From positions 1 through 49,359 of the forward strand of contig JABJJO010000030.1 of the NCBI GenBank assembly GCA_018660825.1: a DNA stretch of 49,359 bases, given 5' to 3'. The DNA comes from Planctomycetaceae bacterium. Lineage in GTDB: Bacteria; Planctomycetota; Planctomycetia; Pirellulales; Pirellulaceae. The stretch's first letter is position 1. Every line of letters begins with the position of its first letter. A program made the translations under genes and the position numbers. Shown here piece after piece: positions 35,601 to 41,745 of the stretch. The notes under the pieces were generated by a model, which was not told the DNA's origin, ran no database searches, and worked only from the letters and a program-made list of their open reading frames with translations.

Positions 35601-37365
35601 TGCGTCGCCACAACGAGCAAGCGAAGGGACGCCTATTAATGCACTTGCGGCAGTGCCAGCAGTGATGGTTGAAGGTGCCAATGAATCAGCGGGTGCAACA
35701 GCGGGTGTGGAAGTTGCTGCTCAAGATGATGCAGTCGGAAAAATCGCTGGTGGGGTGCAAGCGCCACCAACGGTGGGCCCTGTGGGAGCTGCTGCCGGAG
35801 CAGAAGTTGCTCAAGGGGAGAATAATATTGAAGCGGGGTCTGTAGGTAATCGCCGTGAACAATCGACGGCCGCTGTGGGAGACACAGAAACTACTGGGCA
35901 ACTTAGCGGTAGTCAGATTGCTCGTAGCCAGCAAGGCGGAGCACTAGCGGGGGATTTAGGAGCTGTCGCGGTTGCTGTTCCCGAGTCGGCGGATACCGGT
36001 GTACCGTCTCCGGGCAATGTGGAAACGAGTGAAGCAGGGGGCGAGTATACAGTGGGGCCAGTATCACAAGCATTTGGAGAAGCGGCCCCGGTGAAAGTTG
36101 AAGCGACTGAGGGCCTCGGTGGATTAGGTGAGAAGATCGCAGCTGATGCAGGAATTGCAGATCGGCGCGCGAGTACTGTTAATGCAACGATTCAACTGAA
36201 TACTTCGCGGTTTAATCGTGACACACTAGCGGGACTTCCTGCGATTGACGTACATGCGACGATGGCTAAGAAATCATTCGATGGGCGGATGAATCGCGAA
36301 GGTGGCGGAAATGGTTCGGCGGGTCCCGAAACAGAAGAAGCGATTGAATTAGGTTTGGCTTTTCTAGCGAAATTCCAGAAGCGTGACGGTAGTTGGACGC
36401 TGCAACAATTTGCAGCGATCGACGGAGTGTCGGCGATCGAAAGTGATACTGCTGCAACGGCGCTGGCAATGCTGGCCTTTCAAGGAGCAGGGTATAATCA
36501 CCAAGAACACCAATATAAAGAAGTTGTGGCGGGTGCATTGAATTTTATCGTAACTCACCAGACAACTAGCGGTGATTACTATCTGCCACAAGGCACGCCT
36601 GAGAATCGAGTGGCCCGATTGTACGGTCATGCGATTGCGACACTGGCAATGTGTGAAGCTTATGGCATGACACAAGATCCGGACATTAAAGACTCAGTGC
36701 AACAAGCGTTGAATTTTATTGTGCAAGCACAACATACCGAACGTGGTGGTTGGCGATATACACCGGGACGCGAATCCGATACTTCGGTGACGGGGTGGAT
36801 GTTGATGGCGATTGAAAGTGGTCGCCGTGCGGGACTGGAGGTCCCTGAACAAACCTTTGAGGGTATTCAGAATTGGTTAGATACTTCGCAAGATAAAGAG
36901 CAACCGTTTATGTATTCTTACAATCCTTATGCACCAGTTAACACTCGGCAGGCGCAAGGTCGCAGCGCTACGAAGACGATGACCAGTGTCGGATTGTTGA
37001 TGCGGCTATATTTAGGTTGGGACAAAGACGATGATAATTCAATAGCGGGTGCTCGGTATCTACAAGAAAACTTGCCCTCGATCCGTAAAACTCGTGACGC
37101 GTCTTTGCGAGATACATACTACTGGTACTATGCAACGCAGTTTATGTATCACATGGGCGGAGAACATTGGAAAAAATGGAATGACCGCTTACACCCATTG
37201 TTGGTAAACGGACAGGAAAAAAATGGCGAGTTAACTGGCAGTTGGGACCCGCGCAATCCTGTTCCTGATCGTTGGGGACCGCACGCCGGAAGATTATACG
37301 TGACCACGATGAATCTGTTATCGCTCGAAGTACATTACCGACATTTGCCGTTGTATAACGATTAA
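32623..37365 (+). CDS. Giant membrane protein: three TM helices, very long low-complexity linker, prenyltransferase-like alpha/alpha toroid
   Basis: 1,580 residues. The basic N-terminus is followed by hydrophobic segments at about 40-61, 70-88 and 100-118. Residues about 140-1200 are low complexity: first Pro/Gln/Glu/Thr-rich with TonB-like alternating acidic-Pro and Gln-Pro runs, then Ala/Ser/Asn/Gln-rich, then Ala/Gly/Glu/Val-rich. From about 1235 the chain folds as a terpenoid-cyclase/protein-prenyltransferase toroid, with repeats such as GLAFLAKFQKRDGSW, LNFIVQAQHTERGGWRY and SDTSVTGWMLMAIES. The DxDD proton-donor motif of squalene cyclases is absent, so a binding or scaffold role is more likely than cyclisation. 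Gene order after ExbB/ExbD suggests it is the energised arm, an analogue of TonB; this is inference. Confidence 0.9.
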   Translation: MGSTSQFDKPQQGSQKPRRTTVRRYVPRRRVVFDEQQWPVNIVLVVLGGFLIGGILAYQRFDDPRWYASPWLSLTLVLFLITTTIMTLRMIDNRKVKRTMQFSVVVCAIVHLVMLIYSVESMIFSKGWNSPVANKQLVRKKQRKQMEYHPTPQQQADKPDFLKPIDAEVPEPTPPEVEKQEQEDPVTPEPVQQQPQPDPQPQVEPEVVRKNSSADSSMARQSDTSSRLTKRDVKMPETPQVTVDVSQNTVRKPSQPKQAEPTRQVARSQSSTTAQKVTIPKVVETPAQAQAANVQRAVTEPNQESVATNNASQATTKRQTSENQEVPKTQVQPLENQQATSQRTPQPLQVVKNTAARQQQTATPTVRPQQTPPTPTIPEVTSAEPVKRQSPMERQTVQASSPQQSRTTPQPQNPVVKPVAVTAPQTSKTEPTPAEPQPNQTAQKANTQSPAATPSPPTPPAAAANAVPVAAQQSNRAVTSANASKPNSQASQVSQVTRNRSAESSVTNPVVTATAQQRPTQQAIAAAAPNAAAGAVARANTNRRSNTANKLTSVQNNPQTQVNKGSTISQRRDSANQVSATNTSQSNNSPQRSSRVAAATASPTNADVPANSRSVATNQNSSLDASSRATSRAQQGTSGGKTGRNQSTAAAAAESSSEVSATAASRAESTRSTAANADSSSDVASVQRNRTQANVASAIRAANTTAEAMLLASRQPAEQTLDASAATERAAAANAVASTQNAAQGSAAADTGAPAVQAADQFSRAAGGGQRQLSNEADNAEVARKVTGQNFEAVATNTQAEVAESVEGSAGQTAAAALTADNQTASRAEAGAEQSLVGDRAENQSEQEAGEMSAQIAQNDVQRNDSSRSGPAGAANPLNEDEMSTAAAAGRSATQRKNAALNASAVDAVAAVAQPGTGPMNPATAATAESGVSSAATDVQRAETGAGSVAAMSESSQTDGPQGQQVAAAATTRAQQSSSADAAMGETVAGGGTASPQRASEGTPINALAAVPAVMVEGANESAGATAGVEVAAQDDAVGKIAGGVQAPPTVGPVGAAAGAEVAQGENNIEAGSVGNRREQSTAAVGDTETTGQLSGSQIARSQQGGALAGDLGAVAVAVPESADTGVPSPGNVETSEAGGEYTVGPVSQAFGEAAPVKVEATEGLGGLGEKIAADAGIADRRASTVNATIQLNTSRFNRDTLAGLPAIDVHATMAKKSFDGRMNREGGGNGSAGPETEEAIELGLAFLAKFQKRDGSWTLQQFAAIDGVSAIESDTAATALAMLAFQGAGYNHQEHQYKEVVAGALNFIVTHQTTSGDYYLPQGTPENRVARLYGHAIATLAMCEAYGMTQDPDIKDSVQQALNFIVQAQHTERGGWRYTPGRESDTSVTGWMLMAIESGRRAGLEVPEQTFEGIQNWLDTSQDKEQPFMYSYNPYAPVNTRQAQGRSATKTMTSVGLLMRLYLGWDKDDDNSIAGARYLQENLPSIRKTRDASLRDTYYWYYATQFMYHMGGEHWKKWNDRLHPLLVNGQEKNGELTGSWDPRNPVPDRWGPHAGRLYVTTMNLLSLEVHYRHLPLYND

Positions 37366-37392
37366 TATGGACCACGAATTGATCCCGTTGGT

Positions 37393-37441
37393 TTGTAACT
37401 CTTACAATGTAACGCTTACCAATGGGTTGTAATAATTACAA
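37393..37441. promoter_or_regulatory. Three 15-bp palindromic sites, candidate activator-binding region
   Basis: Two perfect copies of TTGTAA-N3-TTACAA at 37393-37407 and 37427-37441, and a third copy with one mismatch per arm at 37407-37421. They lie about 100-145 bp upstream of the -24/-12 promoter, the usual position of enhancer sites for sigma-54 activators. They overlap no gene. The binding protein is unknown. Confidence 0.65.
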
Positions 37442-37452
37442 TTATTGGGATT

Positions 37453-37473
37453 TCGTCTATGAGACGATTTTTT
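37453..37473 (+). terminator. Rho-independent terminator of the second ExbB cluster
   Basis: TCGTCT-ATG-AGACGA, a perfect six-pair stem with a three-base loop followed by six T's, 88 bases after the giant toroid gene. Confidence 0.75.
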
Positions 37474-37537
37474 AGGATCCTGTTAAAACCCTGTAATACT
37501 CGACATCTGAGAAGTTATTCTGGAATGCTCTAATGTT

Positions 37538-37552
37538 TGGCACGGTAGTTGC
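37538..37552 (+). promoter_or_regulatory. Sigma-54 (RpoN) -24/-12 promoter
   Basis: TGGCACG-GTAG-TTGC followed by A. It matches the sigma-54 consensus TGGCACG-N4-TTGCW at every position, with the -24 GG and -12 GC exactly ten bases apart. It is in a gene-free gap, points along the + strand and predicts transcription from about 37564. No protein gene on that strand begins before the terminator at 37744. Confidence 0.85.
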
Positions 37553-37563
37553 ATTAATACTAT

Positions 37564-37783
37564 TCCAGTAAAACAACGATCTGTTTTGGTTAGCTTTGCC
37601 GAGTTAGCCGGCAGCATCACCACCAGCTAACCTGGTGCGAAAATGTTTGATTTACTGTGGATCTAAGAAAAATTACTATCAGTGTGCGATAGTCGAAAAA
37701 ACATCCCTCATGGGGATCGATTCAGTTTTCCACAGTATACAAGAAGGCCTGATTGGATTCCCGCATCCAACCGGGCCTTTTTT
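37564..37783 (+). ncRNA. Predicted sigma-54-dependent small RNA, about 220 nt
   Basis: Bounded by a consensus sigma-54 promoter and a strong intrinsic terminator. It folds well by eye. An 8-bp stem (37588-37595 with 37625-37632) encloses a 5-bp hairpin (37597-37601 with 37609-37613). A 9-bp long-range stem (37653-37661 with 37729-37737) encloses two hairpins (37675-37680/37688-37693 and 37703-37707/37713-37717). The terminator stem follows. The only ORFs are a 7-codon one and a 27-codon one that runs through the terminator, neither with a ribosome-binding site. It does not resemble tmRNA, RNase P, SRP or 6S RNA to me. By analogy with sigma-54-driven RNAs such as Qrr or CrcZ a regulatory role is likely. 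Target unknown. Confidence 0.7.
37744..37783 (+). terminator. Strong rho-independent terminator of the predicted small RNA
   Basis: AAGGCCTG pairs with CGGGCCTT (one G-U pair), then a single A-C mismatch, then TTGGAT pairs with ATCCAA around the six-base loop TCCCGC. A run of six T's ends at 37783. It may also stop transcription from the opposite-strand gene ending at 37815, but that side has no T-run. Confidence 0.92.
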
Positions 37784-37814
37784 AATGCGCTGACTCATAA
37801 CGCAGAACTAACGA

Positions 37815-38249
37815 CTAGGCGTTATTTAAGAGGCTCGTCGCTAACGCTTGAAAAATGATTTCATTTTCGTCGTATTCACGACTTTCTGCTTGGATGACGA
37901 ACATGTAGGTGGCATCGTTTTTGAATATAGTTACGGCTGTCATGCAAAGAATGAAGTCGAGATAATTAAAGAACATGCGAATTCCAACGAGTTCTTCATC
38001 GCCGACGTTGATTTGATAATTAGCTGTTTCTTCGTGGTCTTCGTACTCGGTATGGATAGCTCGTACCGCTTGCCCGATCAATTCCTCGGTGTCCATTTGG
38101 CCATCATATCGATAAACAGACCACAGAATCGTTCCCTCATTTTGCAACGTTACACTTTGACAGATCGCCGAGTCGTTTTGTTGTTCAATGATCTTCCAGT
38201 TTTCAGGATACAGAAATTTTAGTTCAGCGTGTTCAAACGTTTGCGGCAT
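37815..38249 (-). CDS. Small hypothetical protein with DcrB/PsbP-like pattern
   Basis: 144 residues, no signal peptide. The order of short strands (AELKFLYPENWKII, CQSVTLQNEGTILWSVYRYDG, DELVGIRMFFNYLDFILCMTAVTIF, YMFVIQAESREYDENEIIFQALATSL) with a closing helix is like DcrB or PsbP-type alpha/beta folds and like many small planctomycete proteins that begin with 'F-YPenW'. I would not assign a function. It is isolated: the small RNA terminator lies downstream and the TPR lipoprotein is divergent from it. Confidence 0.75.
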   Translation of the reverse strand: MPQTFEHAELKFLYPENWKIIEQQNDSAICQSVTLQNEGTILWSVYRYDGQMDTEELIGQAVRAIHTEYEDHEETANYQINVGDEELVGIRMFFNYLDFILCMTAVTIFKNDATYMFVIQAESREYDENEIIFQALATSLLNNA

Positions 38250-38456
38250 TTCTAAACGGGCTCCGTACGATATTGCGATTTAGGAAAACTAGAAGATTTG
38301 GATAAATCAATGAATAGTTGATCTTGAGGTCATAATTTGAATTTGCTACGTTCTATCATTCTTCTCTTCCATCTTCTACGCTTTTTGGGATGTTGGCAAT
38401 TGACCACATCACAAAAATATTTCATTTGCAAAACCTACGTCCATATCCAGCGTCTA

Positions 38457-39380
38457 ATGCCTACACTACATAACAAACAATTAGCTGTATTTATTGCGCT
38501 AGCCGCATTTGTTTTATCTAGCCTGACTGGTTGCAGATTGTTCTCGCCGCGGGTCACGCTGGAGACACTGACAACAGCAGCTGGAATTGAGCGCAGCGGA
38601 GACCAATTGTACAAGAGTGGACAATACAATGCGGCTGCCGAGCGGTTTGAAGAAGCGGCAGCGATGGTTACATCGGATCAACGTGTTCGCCGGAAACTTG
38701 CGGATACCTATTGGGCAGAGCAGCGGCACAACAGGGCCATTGCGACGATGCAGACAGCTATTGAATTAGCGAACCCAGTTTTTGATCGCGAGTTACGTCA
38801 AGAATGGTTTGTACGTCTTGCAGAAATGTATTTAGAAGTTGGTAATGTTGATCGGGCACTGTATTGGGCGGATCGAGCCACTGCAGAGAACCCGCAGATG
38901 TTATCAGCACGGGTTGTGCGGGGCAGCATCTTTGAGCGAGTGCAATCCTACAAAGCAGCCTTGGAAGACTATCATTATGCATTGAGTTTGATGGCTACAG
39001 AGCCGACTGCCGAGCGCGTTCGAGTTGAAATTGAAGTAGCTCGGATCTATTCGCATCAGCAACGACCGCATCGCGTGCTAGCAGTGACTAGTGCCATCGA
39101 CACGCGAACCCTGCAACCGACGCAGGCCATCGATGTTCATCTAATACGCGCTACGGCGTTACGTGATCGTCAGCGGTTTGGCGACGCCGTTCGTGAATTG
39201 CAACAAATATTAGTCCTAGATACAAATCACGCCCAAACTCATTTCGTGCTCGCAAGTACCTATTGGCAACAAGGTGATAATTTCCGGGCTCGGAAGTCAC
39301 TTGCTGAGGTTCTCCGACTAAACCCAAATCATCCAGCCGCCTTGCGGTTGCAGCAACAAATCACGCCCCGTGGCGGATAG
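38457..39380 (+). CDS. TPR-repeat lipoprotein
   Basis: From ATG 38457 the protein begins with a clean lipoprotein signal (hydrophobic IALAAFVL, lipobox LTGC with Cys26) and runs 307 residues. A TTG at 38337 extends the frame by 40 residues and has GAGGT six bases upstream, so it cannot be excluded, but the added segment looks like translated leader. The mature part is TPR hairpins (AGQYNAAAERFEEAAAM-like, RKLADTYWAEQRHNRAIA, VRLAEMYLEVGNVDRALYW, FVLASTYWQQGDNFRARKSL) resembling PilF/NlpI-type lipoproteins. Probable envelope assembly helper; no pilus genes are adjacent. Confidence 0.85.
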   Translation: MPTLHNKQLAVFIALAAFVLSSLTGCRLFSPRVTLETLTTAAGIERSGDQLYKSGQYNAAAERFEEAAAMVTSDQRVRRKLADTYWAEQRHNRAIATMQTAIELANPVFDRELRQEWFVRLAEMYLEVGNVDRALYWADRATAENPQMLSARVVRGSIFERVQSYKAALEDYHYALSLMATEPTAERVRVEIEVARIYSHQQRPHRVLAVTSAIDTRTLQPTQAIDVHLIRATALRDRQRFGDAVRELQQILVLDTNHAQTHFVLASTYWQQGDNFRARKSLAEVLRLNPNHPAALRLQQQITPRGG

Positions 39381-39440
39381 GTGTGCGGGCGAATAAAATG
39401 GATCACCAAAGTGGCAAATGGGTGACGTCGCCGCGCCCCT

Positions 39441-40391
39441 TTAGGTCAATTTCCCAATGAGGTCTTGGCGATAGACGATGCCACTAACGATCGAGCGGGT
39501 GTTTTTGACGGCGGCGACATCAATATTGTTTTCTTGCATAAACACTAAAGCGGACGTGACTTGCATCGTATTTTCAAAGAAATGCAAATCTTCGCACGTA
39601 TCGATGTGTTCTAGTTCCTGTATCTTCATGTCCAACACCGATACGACACCAATCGGGTTTTGTAGGCTTTCCTGATAGACAACGAGCGTGGTTACGCCGA
39701 GCATCTTGGCTGTTCGTTCAATTTCTGCATAACTAGCGTCGTGATTGATCAAGGCGGATTTGTTTAACCCCCGTGACACTTCGCCGACCTTCATCGAACT
39801 ACAAGCAAATAGTTTTTGCGTAAGTGACCGTTGGTTTTCCGTCAGCAACCCAGCTAACTCACCTTGTTGGAACACGTTCAACAATGAATGCCGTAACATC
39901 GTGAATTGCACCCGTAGCGGAGTTTCCCCGACGAGTGTTTGCAGAATACGCGCGAAAGCCCACAGAGCCAATGCGATAGGCGAAAAGATAATGGCGAAGA
40001 CTAAAAACAACGGCCCGGCTTTGCGGATCAAAGCGTTAGGCGAGTCCTTGAACGCCGCCTTTGGAATTAACTCGCCAAACAAAAACACCACGGGCACAAA
40101 CAACGCTGAAAATAGAATTTCCACTCCGGCTTTGGGAAACATCACTTGGCTCGCCAGTACAATCGCAAACGAAGTGAGGTAATTGGCAAGATTGTTTCCT
40201 ACGAGTGTCGTCGCAACAAAAATAGAGGGGTTATTAGTGAACCACAACAACGACTGTGATATCCAATCTCCGTCACGACCATCCAGTACAAGCCTGACAC
40301 GAGTCACTCGATAAAATCCAGTTTCAATTCCGCTGAAAAAGGCACTCAACAAAATGCCAATGCACAATAATACCAATGGTTCCCAGGTCAT
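39441..40391 (-). CDS. CNNM/CorC-type membrane protein lacking the C-terminal CorC domain
   Basis: ATG 40391 is chosen over an upstream in-frame ATG at 40433 because GGAGGT lies five bases before it and because it forms an ATGA overlap with the preceding gene. 316 residues. The CNNM (DUF21) membrane domain has the typical LLSAFFSGIETGFY start and FGELIPKAAF motif. Two CBS-like segments follow (about 185-316). The chain stops there, without the PCMH-like CorC_HlyC domain that its upstream partner has. The family is linked to magnesium/cobalt export. The pair may work as a heterodimer. Confidence 0.88.
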   Translation of the reverse strand: MTWEPLVLLCIGILLSAFFSGIETGFYRVTRVRLVLDGRDGDWISQSLLWFTNNPSIFVATTLVGNNLANYLTSFAIVLASQVMFPKAGVEILFSALFVPVVFLFGELIPKAAFKDSPNALIRKAGPLFLVFAIIFSPIALALWAFARILQTLVGETPLRVQFTMLRHSLLNVFQQGELAGLLTENQRSLTQKLFACSSMKVGEVSRGLNKSALINHDASYAEIERTAKMLGVTTLVVYQESLQNPIGVVSVLDMKIQELEHIDTCEDLHFFENTMQVTSALVFMQENNIDVAAVKNTRSIVSGIVYRQDLIGKLT

Positions 40392-41644
40392 GCCCCACCT
40401 CCGTCGGAGAATAGTGACACTTCGACAGTACAATCTCCACGTTTGGCCACCGCTGTGACTTCAAGTTGCAGCGGTCCCCAGTTGCAGCGGTCTCCTTGTT
40501 TTGGCATTCGTTGCAGTACTTCATGCAGCACGCCCAAGAGAGTGGCGCTACGAGTGTGGGGAAAGGAAACTTGTAAATGTTTTTCGAGACGCCTCAGCGT
40601 CGCCAGTCCGTTGACTTGCCATAGTCCTTCATCGAGGTCAAGAATTGCCGTTTCGTTTCTCAGACGTTGAGTTCGACTTGGGGCCACAACAAAAAGTGCA
40701 TCAGCGATATCTTCGGTGGTAATAATCCCAATCATATCGCCAAATTCATTAACAACGATCGCAACATCGGAACTATGATTGGTCAGTCGTTGATGAACGT
40801 CTGCTACGGTTGCACACCACGGCACGGAGATGACAGGCGTTCCCATGTGTGATGCCGAATTGTCCATGGCAATAATATCTTGGGCATCGATCGAATAGAG
40901 AATCTCGGTTGAATTATGTTGTGTCACAAGGACATAACCACTTGGTGGAAATTCTTCCTGCAGGCTCTTCGTGGTAACAGGAGCTTGATACGTTACGAAT
41001 TGTCGCCGAGGTCGCATCCATTCGTCTGCTCGAACTTGGGAAAGCTCCAAAATGTTCCGTAACATTCGATATTCGTGTGGGTCGAGTTTAGCGTCAAGCG
41101 TGGAAAGCTCAACCGCTCGTGAAAGGTCAGAAATGTCGAGATCAGACTCAGTGGTCAATCTTGGCACGATAAGTCGCATGGTAAGAAGATGAAAGAATCG
41201 AAGCAGTGGCACTAGTGGTTGGATTAACTTAATTGCTAACAATAACGGGAACGAAACCAAACTGGCAAACCAGCGACTACGCAGTACTGCGAAACTCTTG
41301 GGGAGCATCTCACTTAATAAAATGATTACGAGTACACTGGCAACTCCGAACAATACGCCAAGGTGTTGAGTTTCGGGGTTTTGTTGTAGTTGCAATCCCA
41401 CTCGAGCAGAGATGGAAAAGTAAATCATGTTGACGAGCAGGTTCCAAAAGAGGACCGCCGATAATAGGTAATCGGGTTGGTCCATTAGTCGAGCGGCAGT
41501 CCGCTGTGTGGCGTTTCCATGAGCGAGAATTTTCAAGTCATGACGCTGCAAGTAAAAATACGCCGCTTCGCTTGCTGAGAACAAGCCAGAGAGAATTATC
41601 AGGATCACCATGGTAAGTAGCCACGGTGTTAGCTCAAACCACAC
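40388..41644 (-). CDS. CNNM/CorC-type membrane protein with CBS pair and CorC_HlyC domain
   Basis: 418 residues. GTG start with AGGTGA nine bases upstream. CNNM domain at 1 to about 185 with SGLFSASEAAYFYL, several membrane helices and SEMLPKSFAV; a CBS pair at about 205-325 (VVNEFGDMIGIITTEDIADALF closes it); C-terminal CorC_HlyC domain at about 335-412 (QVNGLATLRRLEKHL, TLLGVLHEVLQRMPKQGD, LEVTAVAKR). Family members are linked to Mg2+ efflux or resistance. It overlaps the next gene by four bases, so the two paralogues are co-translated. Confidence 0.92.
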   Translation of the reverse strand: MWFELTPWLLTMVILIILSGLFSASEAAYFYLQRHDLKILAHGNATQRTAARLMDQPDYLLSAVLFWNLLVNMIYFSISARVGLQLQQNPETQHLGVLFGVASVLVIILLSEMLPKSFAVLRSRWFASLVSFPLLLAIKLIQPLVPLLRFFHLLTMRLIVPRLTTESDLDISDLSRAVELSTLDAKLDPHEYRMLRNILELSQVRADEWMRPRRQFVTYQAPVTTKSLQEEFPPSGYVLVTQHNSTEILYSIDAQDIIAMDNSASHMGTPVISVPWCATVADVHQRLTNHSSDVAIVVNEFGDMIGIITTEDIADALFVVAPSRTQRLRNETAILDLDEGLWQVNGLATLRRLEKHLQVSFPHTRSATLLGVLHEVLQRMPKQGDRCNWGPLQLEVTAVAKRGDCTVEVSLFSDGGGA

Positions 41645-41745
41645 GTTTGTTAGTCACCTACGCAACGGACACGACAAAGAAAAATACAGTAGTTACAGTG
41701 TATCACAGAACCACAAATTACCACGAATTAACACAGATGTTTAAT

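Noticed and set aside
34472-35620. Several 75-180-residue - strand ORFs in the linker of the giant toroid protein
   Set aside because: Arg/Cys/Leu-rich shadows of a low-complexity + strand gene; no initiation signals or recognisable domains.
36330-37365. Squalene-hopene cyclase
   Set aside because: The toroid repeats are present but the DxDD catalytic motif is not, and the protein is tethered by a huge linker. A non-enzymatic role fits better.
37643-37666. 7-codon ORF in the small RNA
   Set aside because: Too short and without a ribosome-binding site; more likely chance.
37710-37793. 27-codon ORF (ATG near 37710) inside the predicted small RNA
   Set aside because: No Shine-Dalgarno, and the frame runs through the terminator stem and T-run, so the transcript would end before its stop codon.
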